From NCBI GenBank assembly GCA_022376515.1, contig WTXI01000098.1:1-64000 (forward strand): 64,000 nucleotides of DNA, read 5' to 3'. Shown in pieces: positions 1 through 11,456 of this stretch (position 1 is the stretch's first letter; the number at the start of each line of letters is the position of its first letter). The notes under the pieces were generated by a model. It worked only from the letters and a program-made list of their open reading frames with translations, had not been told where the DNA came from and did no database searches. Made by a program: the position numbers and the translations under genes. The DNA comes from Lactifluus volemus. Its lineage: Eukaryota; Basidiomycota; Agaricomycetes; Russulales; Russulaceae.

Positions 1-276
1 GCCGAGCCGAAGCTTCCTATAAGCCAGAAATTTGGCTTGGCTGGGCTCGGCCCGCCGGGGGTCGGCTCCGTCCGGCCCACGGCTTATTGTCGGGCCGAGC
101 ACAGCACTAGTTTCGCAGAGAAGCCTAAGCGGTGGTGGAGAAAATCCACTAATCGGCCAGTGCTTCGAAAACCTGTCATTTATCTATACCCACCTTCCAG
201 CCTTTCCCATGTCACCGTACAGCTGTCCTCGCGTCGTTATGGAGTTTTTCAGCTGTATACCCCCAACCGCAGACTT
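1..276. other. Left edge outside the tandem array; possible transposon end
   Basis: This stretch is not repeated before units B-D, so it lies outside the tandem unit. Positions 1-110 are GC-rich with repeated GGCTCGG/CCGAGCC motifs in both orientations. This is typical of subterminal repeats of fungal hAT-like elements, and the element, if real, would enter from the left of the window. I could not define a terminus or a target-site duplication. The remainder up to about 276 has no convincing gene; the short open frames here look accidental. Confidence 0.3.
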
Positions 277-1003
277 TGACTACTACCCCAGAGGAATGTG
301 AATCCCTCACTTGGACCGTTGCAGCAGAACCTGATGGCACACTCATCGATAAGACAACTGGAACAGAAGTATCCTACCTGTACTGGGAAGCAGTGTGAGT
401 TTAATTCCGAACCTATCTTTCTTGTCTGGCCGTGACTGAATGTTCCTCCTTAGCGTGAATGCTCACGTCATAACTCCTGATGTCTCTCGTGCCTCTACTC
501 CTGTAGACAACGCGGAGACATTCGATCCTTCTCATCCATCAGTGACTCCGGGAAACTCGATCCTTCTCCCCATAGGCAAAGTTTTCCGCCCTCAAAGCCC
601 TCACCTTGCACACTGAAGCGCGCACATCGTTCATCACATCCGTATCTATTCTCCTCACTCCGAAGACAATGTATCATCAAAGTGGCATATTCGATGACTG
701 TTCAGATATTGGCTACCGGATTTGCTAAAGCACGAGTACGTCGCACTCCGGTTCCTCCCACAGGAATCGTACGAGCAAGCCGCGCCGATGTCGTCTGTCC
801 CACGCCTGACGTGGTCACACGGGTGTTCATGCTCTTCCGTGGTGTAGCCTCCGCTGACGTTGAATTTTGGCAATCGGCGAGCACACTTACGTCCGCGGTA
901 GATGATACAGTATTCTGGACGCATGTTGTCGGGGTCGATGCAGCGCGTGGGCATGATCTGAGGTTGTTCCGTGTGCTGGAGTGGGGTGGAATTGAGATCA
1001 AGT
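277..1003 (+). pseudogene. Conserved basidiomycete protein, broken copy (unit A)
   Basis: Fragment of a multi-exon gene whose product I know only as an uncharacterised conserved basidiomycete family. The first visible exon ends at 394 with donor GTGAGT (reading ...SYLYWEA), and the second starts at 454. A third intron (GTCCGT...TTCAG) would join ...SFIT to YWLPDLLKHEYVALRF. The C-terminal part (PTPDVVTRVFMLF, ending near 1003 with EWGGIEIK) is recognisable. Relative to the other copies, unit A lacks 14 nt near 580, which shifts the frame. It is the only copy that keeps sequence upstream of the array breakpoint at 338-344. Function unknown. Confidence 0.55.
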
Positions 1004-1335
1004 GAGGGCGATGCCGTTTTCGGGGGTGATGATAGACGGGTAATGTGCTAATGCGCAAGGGCTTTGACTTTTGCTATCGTCAGCGCCCAGAATCCTTAGT
1101 CTTGGTAACATGAGACGACACCGACAATGACATTGTGTGAATCTGCGCATGCTTTGAGAAGTTGGCAGGCCTAGCCCATTCATGTTGTGTGCTGTTTGGT
1201 CTCTGCGCCCTAAAGGTGGGGCGTGGCTGCTTCAGTATCTCATATCCATCTCATCTCTCCTACCATACTCTTCGCTTCCTTCTTCCCTATATTTCAGTCT
1301 TCGAAGGACATTTCAATACCTAAGAACATACCCAC
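1004..1335 (+). promoter_or_regulatory. Upstream region of NLR-A
   Basis: About 330 bp between the gene fragment and the NLR start codon, conserved in the other units (27,263-27,594; 38,532-38,854; 48,545-48,856). It ends in a pyrimidine-rich stretch with TATATTTCAG about 45 bp before the ATG, which suits a fungal promoter and 5' leader. No specific factor site stands out. Confidence 0.4.
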
Positions 1336-4300
1336 ATGATCCAAAATTCGTATGTCACAGTCTCTCACACTTATCTCTAATAGTCCTTACCCGAGCTGAG
1401 CAGCCCAGGTCCTCAAAGCTCCGGAGTAGGCTCCATCAGTCGCACCCATGTCAGCGAGACGCAACAAATCTCGCTTCCTCTCCAAGTGACCAGTACGTAT
1501 CTTTATCATCCCACTCCAACAGATACTACATTTTTGTTTCGTCAGTCCTAAAAGCGCACAACCTTCCCCGTCTCAAGACCCTCCTTGGAAGAAAGAGACG
1601 ATTCTATGTTACTGTAAACCATCTGGAGAGAACGTGGCAGACACAAGCTGTGCGGAGCGTGGGTCAACGTGTGGAATGGAACGAGAACGTCGACGCTTTG
1701 TGAGTCTTGTCATATTTGTGTTCCTACGGATAACTGAGTCTTCTGCAGCACTGTACAACCAACCTCTAATATCACCATATCACTTTATGCGAAGGAGACT
1801 GTGGGGACGGACGTCCTTATTGGAAGGCAGGAGATTACCTGTGAACCTCGAAATGGTTCGCCTATTTCTTGGAATTCTTAGTGATCTTTCTGGCTGAACA
1901 TCCTACACGAAGAACTTGACATTGTTCTCGGCCATGCTGGCGGATATGGTGGACATAACTCACCGGAGCCAGCCACAGTATTCCTAACGATCGCGGTGTC
2001 AGCAAAAACAAGTTCCTCTCTGACTGGGGTAGTCAATGCCCCGAACCTTACAGCGGCGGATCCGGCTAGCCCTGTTACTACGCGTCCTAATGTCCTTCCC
2101 ATTAAGGGCAATATTACTGGGCTGCCAACAGCAGGAGGCCCGACGGTGGACACGATCCGCCATGCTCAGGAAGCTCTGGACAACATTGACACGATGAAAA
2201 CGTGGACGAATGCTGTGAATGCTGTCAAGTGGGTAATGGGAACTGTCAGTAAAATTGCAGAAGTATGCCCGGTATCACTTTTGTTAATCCGTCTTGAACT
2301 AACGTCCGCTGCTCAGTTGAACCCTTATGCAACACTAGCATGGAACATGCTCTCAAAGATCCCCGAGGTGCGCCTCCTTGTCTTGTCTCTTTCACTCTTT
2401 CTTGTTCACCTTGCCGCCAGGTTTTGCTACAGCAAGTTCAGCGCGACGAGAACGTCCAAACACTACTTGTGGCGATAGTCGATGCGTTTGAATTCGCGGA
2501 AGAGGCCGATCCGTTACGAGACATCAGGCCGGAGTCTAGGCAAGCAAAGATCCTAGAGGAGATGCTGAGATGCGTCACCGAATGTGCCGAATTTATCACA
2601 TCGTATGCGGAGGATGTTAAAGTTGGTACGTCGTCTTGGTCTCGCTTGTTGGCCATTATAAACATGTGATTACAGGAAGACGGGTTTTGAAGAATATGGT
2701 CGGCCCAGTTGATGAAAAAATTGAACAGCACCGCTCGAACCTCGTCCGACTCCGAGAAAGTTTCCTCGCCCGAGCTGCTGTCATCACCGAGGTTACTGTG
2801 ATAGAGGCTGGTGCGTAATTGTTATAGTCACACGATCTTGGATGATCGATCTCACAAGAGGAACACAGAACTCAATGCAACGATCAGAGAATTGCCTTAT
2901 AAAGGAGGCTGGCGATTCGGAGATGAGATGCGCTGTCTTCCAGGCACACGCGAAGATTTCCTGGACCATATTGTCAGGTGGATCGAGAATCCGGAATCAA
3001 ATCGTGGGCTCATTCTCTTTGGCCAGGCTGGCACGGGAAAGTCTTCGATTGCATATGAAATTGCCCGTCATTTCGATGACAAATATCTCAGCTGTTACTT
3101 CGCCTTTCTGAGGAAAGAGCAGTCGAGAGACGAGGCATATCAGCTGTTCACGACAATTGCACGGGATCTCTCCGATCGTAATCTTGCGTTCAAGCACGCC
3201 CTCGGCAGGGTAGTCAAGGATAAATCTTCCCTTCGCAATACCCGAAATTATCTTACACTTTTCGAATCTCTCCTTGTTGAACCGCTGAAGGACCTGTCGC
3301 TCCCTCTCCCGGTTCTTATCGTCATCGACGCATTGGATGAAAGTGGAGATGCAGTCGGACAAACTGGATTACACACCTTTCTCGCCGAGCACCTTGTCAA
3401 CCTCCCACAAGAGTTCTGCATACTCATCACGTCAAGACTAGAGGGTGGTATCGAACCTGCATTCACAGGAGCATCATCTGTCGATACGCTCTACATGGAT
3501 GACATTGACCTGGCCGCCAAGACGGAGGAAGATATTCTGTTGTATCTTCAGAAGAATCTGCCTCGGGACGTATTCAAGGAGCATGGTGCTGAACTAGCAA
3601 AGGCATCAGAGGGCCTGTTCCAGTGGGCAGCTGCTGCATCCGGATTCATAAATGGCCCTCCTGCTAGCTTTGGCTTCAGCAAGAGAAAGTGTGTACAGCG
3701 CCTGTTAGGACACTCTCGAGATCACCGTGGAGAAGATCCGTTGGACAAATTATACAAAGAAATTCTCGAGGGGTACTTCGGACCGCACGAAGCGCAGATT
3801 CTGTTTCGTTCCGTCATGGGACAGCTCTTCGCTGCAGTCGAGCCGCTCTCGATACATTCCTTAATCGCCTTGCGTCGACATGCCCCCATCGATGACGCCG
3901 AGGATTCTGATCCTGTCCTTGAAATGCTCCGTCACCTTGGCTCACTGCTGAGTCACGTGACTTCATCCGATCACACGCGTCCCATCATTCCTCTCCATAC
4001 ATCATTCCGCGACTTTCTGACGAGCAAGAAGAATGACATGTTTTATGTCGACCTTGATGATGCTCATCGTGAATTGGCACATTCCTGCGTTAGCTTGATG
4101 CTCGTCAAGCTCAAGTTTAACATTTGCGAGCTCGAGTCATCATACATTGCGAACAGCGATGTCGTAGACCTTCACTCTCGAATTTGCAAACACATTCCAT
4201 CTGCTCTATCGTATGCCTGCATTTTCTGGGATAATCACTTAGGACATGTTGATTTCGAGCAAGACCTCTTCGGGAAACTTGGATCCCTGTTCGAGACGAA

Positions 4301-5386
4301 GTTTCTGTTTTGGCTTGAAGTGCTTAGCATCAAGTGCAAAGTGAGAATTGCTCTACCAGCATTGTCTTCTCTGACGACATGGCTATGGTCTGGCAAGAGT
4401 AAGGTATGTACACCCCACACTTGAATATGAATGATTGCATCATGATAAATTTACAACAGCCGTCTGAAAATGCGGAAAATTTGTTGGGAATTGTGAATGA
4501 TGGGTCGGCATTTGTGCGGTACTTTGGGATGCCCATTGCAAGGAGCGCACCGCATATCTATATTTCTGCCATTCGCTCCGTCCTCTTCCCACATCGTCAA
4601 GCATTACCTTCATCTATTCCCTCGTACGTTGTGCTTGGAGCGCGGGCAGTTGTCTCATTGGCCTGCGTTGGAAATGACGATTCAGGCACATGAAGAATCA
4701 ATCGACTCTGTTGCGTTCTCACCAGATGGGCACCGCATTGCCTCAGGCTCACGCGATTTCACGATTCGGGTGTGGGATTCCACAACCGGGGAGCTTGTAG
4801 CAGGCCCGCTTACTGGACACCCTGGCGATATCGATTCGGTTGCATTCTCTCCTGGCGGGCAGCACATCGCCTCAGGCTCGAGGGATGGTACGATTCGGGT
4901 GTGGGATGCTGCAACAGGAGAGATCTTCGCAGGCCCGTTTACTCGTCACACCGGTGAGGTCTATTCTGTGGCATACTCGCCGGATGGGGAGCGCATCGCC
5001 TCGGCCTCGCAAGATGGCACCATTTGTGTATGGGATGTTGCAAAAGGAGCCGTCGTGGCAGGGCCGTTTACTGGACACACTAGATGGGTCCGTTGTGTTG
5101 CATTCTCGCCGGACGGGAAGCGCATCGTCTCGGCCTCGGGAGATCGCACGATTCGGGTGTGGGATGCCGCCACAGGAGAGGTTGTTGCGGGCCCGTTCAC
5201 TAGACACACGGACGAAGTCCACGTGGTTTCGTTCTCACCAAACGGGCAGGTCATCGCCTCGGCCTCGACAGATTACACGATTCACGTGTGGGACACTGCA
5301 ACTGGAGAAGTCATAGTAGGACCATTTATTGGACACACCGGCCAGGTCTACTCTGTTGCTTTCTCACCAGATGGGCAGCTCATTGT

Positions 5387-5771
5387 TGTTGAGATGCGAC
5401 CCGGATCCCGCGGATCTAGCGGACCGGAAACCGCGGAATGGAGTAAATATGATTAATGACAATTTATGTACGGGACTAGCTCCCTGGACACTTAGATACA
5501 CGATTATGGGTAGAATAAAGAATGCTATTATTCTGGACATTTACATCTGCTCTGGACAGTATAAAAGAACGTAGTTTTCGATGCGTTCACTTCAGTCTTC
5601 TTGCCTACGACTGAAGTGAGTATAGCTTATGTCATTTCTTACCATATTTGGCTTACCTGTGTCTTAGTGCTATCTAATCTCACAGGTACTTATGATCTAT
5701 GAATATAGTCTTCTTGCCTACGACTGAACGCTATCTAATCTCACAGGATTATCTAAGCTATTGTAACGACA
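5387..5771 (+). repeat. 5' LTR of Copia-1
   Basis: TATAAAAG at 5,560-5,567 predicts a start near 5,590-5,595. Downstream lies an exon-intron-exon pattern: 5,594-5,615; intron 5,616-5,667 with GTGAGT donor, CTTAC branch-like site and CTTAG acceptor; 5,668-5,686. An intron-less copy of both exons follows at 5,707-5,747. See findings. Confidence 0.95.
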
Positions 5772-5785
5772 GGTTATGGGCCCTG
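5772..5785 (+). other. Primer-binding site of Copia-1 (initiator tRNA-Met half)
   Basis: GGTTATGGGCCCTG directly follows the 5' LTR. It is complementary to the anticodon arm of initiator tRNA-Met (GGGCCCAUAACC form), not to a tRNA 3' end. Drosophila copia is known to prime with a half molecule of this tRNA. The same 14 bases follow the 5' LTR of the second copia element at 57,359-57,372. Confidence 0.7.
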
Positions 5786-6446
5786 CGCCCCTGTGAATTC
5801 CAAAGAAGATCAAATTACAACAGTCTCGCACTTGCACTACTCTACGCGCTTACGGTTCTCCCTAAGGCGAGCTTCTGTTTACTTCGCTTGGTAATCCCAC
5901 TTCTCCCGGTCCTTGGAGCCGGGGGATCAGCGTAGGCTGGATCCCTTTCCGGGATTTCCCGCGAGCGTTGTGCGAGAGCGCGGCGACGCTGAAGCACGTG
6001 CGAGTTTTCTCTCGGCCCGGTTTGCGCGGTTACTTAATTAATTTAGCCCGGGGAAACGGACGCACGTTAGCCGGTCAGGCGCGGCGCGGACGAGCCGGAT
6101 GCGGCCCTACTGCCATGTTAGGAAACCGGGTGGGAGGCCCCGGGGACTATTTGCCTACTGAACGGTTGGCCGATGACTTCCTTGCAGAGCACGGTTCTTG
6201 GGTCTAGAACAAGGCGGGGGTAATCACTCCCCTGAGCGCTTGGGCTCGTCACAACTGCGGTACGCTAAGATAGGATAGATTACTAGATCACACCGCGCGC
6301 AAAGTCCGAGAGACTGGATCTGATAAGATTCAGGGTGCACAGCTGGATACGTCAGGGATCCAATCAGATCTTCGATCTCTGGGTCTGACTGCTCCTCATT
6401 CCCAGGTTATCAAAAAATCATCGCTTTATCTTATCAATAGCAAATT
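5786..6446 (+). other. Copia-1 untranslated leader
   Basis: About 660 bp between primer-binding site and Gag start. GC-rich first half, no convincing gene. It should hold packaging and dimerisation signals, but none can be identified by eye. Confidence 0.5.
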
Positions 6447-9400
6447 ATGCCTGCAATCACATTCCCTCCTGCAGCCGGGATCGAGATCCTCGACAGATCT
6501 AACTGGGCTGTCTGGTCATCGCGCATGCAAGCACTTCTGCGGCTTAACGGACTTAAAGATCATGTGACCGTAGATCAATCTACCCCCACTCCAGCCTGGA
6601 CGGAAACTGACGGGATGATAACGGGCGTCTTTGAGATGTATTGTCAAAAGGACGTCTGGAACTCAGTCTCTGATGATACAAAGTTCAGAACTGCTAAAGC
6701 TAAGTGGGTGGAACTTCAACGGATCTACGGAGGCGTCGGATCTATGTCCGCGTTCAATAGTTGGGTTGCCCTGACCGGGACATCCCTCGAGGAATCAAAA
6801 CCGATGATGCCTCAATTGCAGAAACTTAATGACGCGTGCATCACCCTACGTAACAACAATATGAATATCTCCGATCTTCAATTATGTTTTATCTTGATCA
6901 AGGCACTTCCCGAGTCCTATTCGGCAGTCGCGTCGACCATTTTGGCCACCGGAGCGCCCAAGGATCTTTCCCCGACCACGGTCCAGGAACGCATTCTAAA
7001 TGAGGAAGGTCGACGGTCCGGAACTTCCGCTTCACTCAACAAGATCGCCCCAATCAAACGCAATGATAAAACTAATATTACATGTTTCTACTGTAATAAA
7101 AAGGGGCACAAAAGTAACGAGTGTAAGAAGAAGAAGAAGGATCTGGCTGCCAAAGATAAAAAGGATAAGGAGCAGGGGAGCGCGGCGCAGACGTCTAGCG
7201 GAAGCAAGGCGGTCAACGCGCACATAGTACCTACTGCTACGATCACCGAGATCTCCGATGACAGTAATGATATGCGCGTTTCCCTTTACGCTGCTGTGAG
7301 ATCGCGATGGATGGTTGATTCCGGCGCCACGCATCATATCAGCCCTTATCGATCCGACTTCACTTCGTGGAAGCCGGCCCGGGGACAAGTCAGTCTTGGT
7401 GGGCACGCCGAAATCGATCAGATCGGAACCGGAGATATTGTTGTCACACCCCTCGGAGGGAACAAAAACATTCAATTGACCCTGCATGATGTGATGCACG
7501 TCCCTGACGCTCGCGCGCGATTCTTCTCGGTCGGCACGCTGATGCGGAAAGGTGGCAAGATCACATTTGATAACGCAGGATTTGAGATCTACGTTAAAGA
7601 TCGGAAGATCGCACGGGGTTACATGGAAGATAATCTATTCTACTTTGATACTTCCAACCTGGCGATCAATGTGCACAGGAGTGCAGCCCAATCAATCAAC
7701 ATCTGGCATCAAAGGATGGGGCATATGTCGTATAACGCGCTTATGCGATATAGTGAATCAGTCAAAGGGATCGCGCTAACCGCACCGATCGATCAAGATC
7801 GGGATCAATCTCCCTGCCCCGGATGTGCGCTCGGGAAGCAATCTCGCTTACCCTTTACGGCTTCGCCTATGCGATCGACCGCTAGAATGCAGCTGATCCA
7901 TAGTGATCTAGCCGGTCCGATGCAAAAGCAATCAATTCAAGGCGCGCTGTACATGGGATCATTTATCGATGATTGTTCCCGACATGCCGTAGTGTATTTC
8001 CTCAAAAGTAAAGATCAGATCGTAGATGCCTTCAAGGACTTCCTGGTGCGCGCAGAAAAGCAAACATCAGATAAGATCCTGGCAATACACAGCGATCGCG
8101 GAGGGGAATACATGGGTGGCCCGATGCAGCTTATCTTATCGGAGCATGGCATCGAGCATCGCACTACAATGCCTTACTCGCCTCAACAGAACGGTGTAGC
8201 CGAGCGATGGAATCGCACGATCTTAGATAAGGCGCGCGCGATGTTCCACAGCGCCGGCTTATCTCTCGGGTTCTGGGAGCTTGCAGTAGATGCTGCAGTT
8301 CACACATACAATAGAACTCCTACACGCGTTCTTGGTTGGTGCACTCCGCACGAACTCTGGAACGGTGGGCACGTTCCAGATGTCTCATACTTCCGGATCT
8401 TCGGATGTCGCGCTTACGCGCACGTCCCGGAGGAACTCCGGAAGAAGCTAGATCCTCAGGCGATCCCGACGATCTTTGTCGGATATGAGCCCGGATCTAA
8501 GGGGTACCGTTTATGGAATAGGAGCAAACGCTCGGTCATGCTGTCCCGCGATGTGACGTTTGATGAGCGCGAGTTCCCTGCTAAGGAGAGCGTTGAGCCG
8601 TCCGCTCCTCTGGTGCAGCCCCTCGCAATAGATTGGCCTGTGACTCTTCATTTTCCCTCGAGTGAACCCGGAGGCCCCACGCCTCCGCAAACACCCGCTA
8701 ACACCTCCGTGTATGCGACCCCGCCATCCCGCCCTCCGGCACTGCAGCTCACTCTGGATGTTGCGCCGCCTCGCCCGCCTTTACCTCGCCCGCTCTTGCC
8801 TCTGCGCAGACCGCCTCCGGCCCCACCTGTTCCGGGGCCTTCGGGCGTTGTCCCAGAGCGTCCACCTTCTCCCAGGCGTCTGCGTGCTAACCCGAAGCAG
8901 AATCCGCAGTATCTTACTGCAACTGCTAGCTCGCGCGCCAGGAGGCCCGCTCAGTTATCTCACGCGGTTCTACTTAGTGCTGCCGAGGTACGCGACCCCT
9001 TATCTTATCGGGAAGCGATGGCGTCGGACCGAGCCGAGGAGTGGCAACGTGCCTGCGCATATGAAATTGACGCGCTAGCCAAGAATGGCACTTGGGTTCT
9101 CGTGCCTTTACCGCCGGGCCGGAAGACCGTTAAATCTAAATGGGTCTTCAAGCACAAAGCAGATGGACGCTTTCGTGCTCGGCTGGTGGCCAAGGGGTTC
9201 ACTCAAATACAGGGAATTGACTATGATGAAACCTTCTCTCCAGTAGCACGTTTCGAGTCTTTGAGACTGCTGCTAGCGTTGGCCGCGCTAGAGGATTGGG
9301 AGATCCACCAAATGGACGTCAAATCGGCGTTCCTGAACGGCTTACTGGATGAGGAGATTTACATGGAGCAGCCGGAAGGTTTCATTGATCAGGCCCAATC

Positions 9401-10526
9401 AGATAAGGTTTGCCTCCTCAAAAAGGCATTGTACGGACTCAAGCAAGCCTCGCGCGCATGGAATTTGCAATTCCATGGAGTTCTCATAGGGCTCGGCTTT
9501 ACGCGCACGCACTCGGATGCGGGGATCTATCATCGCCAAGATGCGGGGGGACAGCTAATCATAATCCTCTATGTCGATGATATCACGATCTTAGGCGATT
9601 CGCACGATGGGGTCAATCAGATTAAGATTACCTTATCTAGTCGCTACGAGATGACTGATCTCGGAGAGATCGACTCTTATCTCGGAGTCCGGATCACTCG
9701 GGATAGGTCAATCAAACGCCTAGAGATAGACCAATCGCGTTACATCTCGGAGATCGTCGATCGCTTCGGAATGGCTGATGCTAACCTGGCGCGCACCCCG
9801 CTTCCCGCTGGTGCAGAGACGCACCTGATCAAACACAATGGAGAGGCAACGCCTGCAGAGATAAAAGATTATCAAAAGATTATCGGCAGCCTGCTCTATG
9901 TGCAGATCGGGACTAGACCCGATATATCCTTTGCGGTATCGCACCTTGCGCAGTACGCATCAAACCCATCGCCTCAACATCTGCGCCTAGCCAAGTACAT
10001 CTTATCTTATCTAAAGGGCACTCAGGCCCTCAGGCTGCGTTACGATGGCGAGCGCGGTGATGGATTGCACGGATATTCGGATTCCAGCCTTGGTGATCAG
10101 ACTGATGATTGCCACTCAACATCTGGCTATGTTTATCTACTTGGTGGTGCAGCCATCTCATGGTCATCGCGCAAACAAAAGACAGTCGCGCAGAGCACTA
10201 CTCAGGCGGAGTACATGGCGCTCACAGATGCAGCCAATCAGGCCACGTGGTATCGGAGCTTCTTTGGCGAGATCGGATACGAGATCTCAGATCCGATTCC
10301 CTTACATGGTGATAACAAAGGCGCGATTGACCTAGCGCTGAATCCCGTGACCGGAAAAAGATCAAAACATATTCCGATAAAGCATCACGCTATCCACGAG
10401 TACATCAAAGAAGGTCAGATTGATCTGATAAGGACTTCGACCCTCGATATGCTTGCCGATGGCTTCACTAAGCCACACGCGCACGTGAAGCTGCAAGACT
10501 TCCTCACGGGACTGGGACTTATCTAA
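6447..10526 (+). CDS. Copia-1 Gag-Pol polyprotein (1,359 aa)
   Basis: Single frame encoding the whole replication machinery. Domains in order: Gag (about residues 1-205); zinc knuckle CX2CX4HX4C with C213, C216, H221, C226; aspartic protease with D291 in WMVDSGATHH; GAG-pre-integrase zinc region with MGHM and CPGC motifs; integrase with D487 (HSDLAGP), D550 (HSDRGGEY) and E586 (GVAERWNR), a DD35E spacing; a proline-rich linker; reverse transcriptase with YVDD (D1044, D1045); RNase H to the C terminus. The order integrase before reverse transcriptase defines Ty1/copia. Gag and Pol are in one frame without frameshift or stop, so the Gag excess must arise another way. All catalytic residues I looked for are present. 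The stop at 10,524-10,526 lies 32 bp before the 3' LTR. Confidence 0.96.
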   Translation: MPAITFPPAAGIEILDRSNWAVWSSRMQALLRLNGLKDHVTVDQSTPTPAWTETDGMITGVFEMYCQKDVWNSVSDDTKFRTAKAKWVELQRIYGGVGSMSAFNSWVALTGTSLEESKPMMPQLQKLNDACITLRNNNMNISDLQLCFILIKALPESYSAVASTILATGAPKDLSPTTVQERILNEEGRRSGTSASLNKIAPIKRNDKTNITCFYCNKKGHKSNECKKKKKDLAAKDKKDKEQGSAAQTSSGSKAVNAHIVPTATITEISDDSNDMRVSLYAAVRSRWMVDSGATHHISPYRSDFTSWKPARGQVSLGGHAEIDQIGTGDIVVTPLGGNKNIQLTLHDVMHVPDARARFFSVGTLMRKGGKITFDNAGFEIYVKDRKIARGYMEDNLFYFDTSNLAINVHRSAAQSINIWHQRMGHMSYNALMRYSESVKGIALTAPIDQDRDQSPCPGCALGKQSRLPFTASPMRSTARMQLIHSDLAGPMQKQSIQGALYMGSFIDDCSRHAVVYFLKSKDQIVDAFKDFLVRAEKQTSDKILAIHSDRGGEYMGGPMQLILSEHGIEHRTTMPYSPQQNGVAERWNRTILDKARAMFHSAGLSLGFWELAVDAAVHTYNRTPTRVLGWCTPHELWNGGHVPDVSYFRIFGCRAYAHVPEELRKKLDPQAIPTIFVGYEPGSKGYRLWNRSKRSVMLSRDVTFDEREFPAKESVEPSAPLVQPLAIDWPVTLHFPSSEPGGPTPPQTPANTSVYATPPSRPPALQLTLDVAPPRPPLPRPLLPLRRPPPAPPVPGPSGVVPERPPSPRRLRANPKQNPQYLTATASSRARRPAQLSHAVLLSAAEVRDPLSYREAMASDRAEEWQRACAYEIDALAKNGTWVLVPLPPGRKTVKSKWVFKHKADGRFRARLVAKGFTQIQGIDYDETFSPVARFESLRLLLALAALEDWEIHQMDVKSAFLNGLLDEEIYMEQPEGFIDQAQSDKVCLLKKALYGLKQASRAWNLQFHGVLIGLGFTRTHSDAGIYHRQDAGGQLIIILYVDDITILGDSHDGVNQIKITLSSRYEMTDLGEIDSYLGVRITRDRSIKRLEIDQSRYISEIVDRFGMADANLARTPLPAGAETHLIKHNGEATPAEIKDYQKIIGSLLYVQIGTRPDISFAVSHLAQYASNPSPQHLRLAKYILSYLKGTQALRLRYDGERGDGLHGYSDSSLGDQTDDCHSTSGYVYLLGGAAISWSSRKQKTVAQSTTQAEYMALTDAANQATWYRSFFGEIGYEISDPIPLHGDNKGAIDLALNPVTGKRSKHIPIKHHAIHEYIKEGQIDLIRTSTLDMLADGFTKPHAHVKLQDFLTGLGLI

Positions 10527-10551
10527 TCTTTGATTAGGATTGTCTTAATCA

Positions 10552-10558
10552 CGGGGGA
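10552..10558 (+). other. Polypurine tract of Copia-1
   Basis: GGGGGA (preceded by AC) directly before the 3' LTR start TGTTGAGA; the expected plus-strand primer site. Confidence 0.7.
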
Positions 10559-10943
10559 TGTTGAGACGCGACCCGGATCCCGCGGATCTAGCGGACCGGA
10601 AACCGCGGAACGGAGTAAATATGATTAATGACAATTTATGTACGGGACTAGCTCCCTGGACACTTAGATACACGATTATGGGTAGAATAAAGAATGCTAT
10701 TATTCTGGACATTTACATCTGCTCTGGACAGTATAAAAGAACGTAGTTTTCGATGCGTTCACTTCAGTCTTCTTGCCTACGACTGAAGTGAGTATAGCTT
10801 ATGTCATTTCTTACCATATTTGGCTTACCTGTGTCTTAGCGCTATCTAATCTCACAGGTACTTATGATCTATGAATATAGTCTTCTTGCCTACGACTGAA
10901 CGCTATCTAATCTCACAGGATTATCTAAGCTATTGTAACGACA
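10559..10943 (+). repeat. 3' LTR of Copia-1
   Basis: 385 bp, identical to the 5' LTR except for three sites where this copy has CG and the 5' copy has TG. Exon1-intron-exon2 at 10,766-10,858 and the spliced copy at 10,879-10,919. Confidence 0.95.
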
Positions 10944-11456
10944 ATTGTCTCGGCCTCTTTGGATCATACGATTCGTGTGTGGGATTCCGCGACAGGAAAC
11001 GTTGTAGCAGGACCGTTTATTGGACACACCGATCCGGTCAATTCTGTTGCATTCTCTCCCGACGGGCAACGGGTCACATTGGCCTCGGTCGATCGCACGG
11101 TTCGTGTGTGGGGCATCACAGCAGATGTCGTAGTCGACTCGCTTCCCGGTCACACCAATTGGGTCTATGCTGTTGCATTCTCACCGGATAGCCGGCGCGT
11201 TGCCTCAGCCTCATACGATCATACAATTTGCGTGTGGGATACCACAACAGGGCAGGTCGCGTCGGGCCCATTTACTGGACACACCGGTTGGGTTTACTCT
11301 ATTGCATTCTCACCAGATGGGCAGCGAATTGCCTCAGCCTCGGCGGATCGCACGATTTGGGTGTGGGATGCCGTAACAGGAGAGATGGTAGTAGGCCCGT
11401 TTACTGGACACACTGATGAGATCAACTGTGTTGCATTCTCGCCAGACGGGTGGCGT

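Larger units (their letters stand above)
5387..10943 (+). mobile_element. Ty1/copia retrotransposon, full length and young (Copia-1)
   Basis: LTRs of 385 bp (5,387-5,771 and 10,559-10,943) begin TGTTGAGA and end ACGACA. They are flanked by the 5-bp duplication ATTGT (5,382-5,386 and 10,944-10,948). The LTRs differ at three sites only. One long uninterrupted Gag-Pol frame lies between them. A primer-binding site directly follows the 5' LTR and a purine tract directly precedes the 3' LTR. Inserted in sense orientation into WD40 repeat 6 of NLR-A. It looks competent for transposition, judged only from open frame and LTR identity. Confidence 0.95.
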
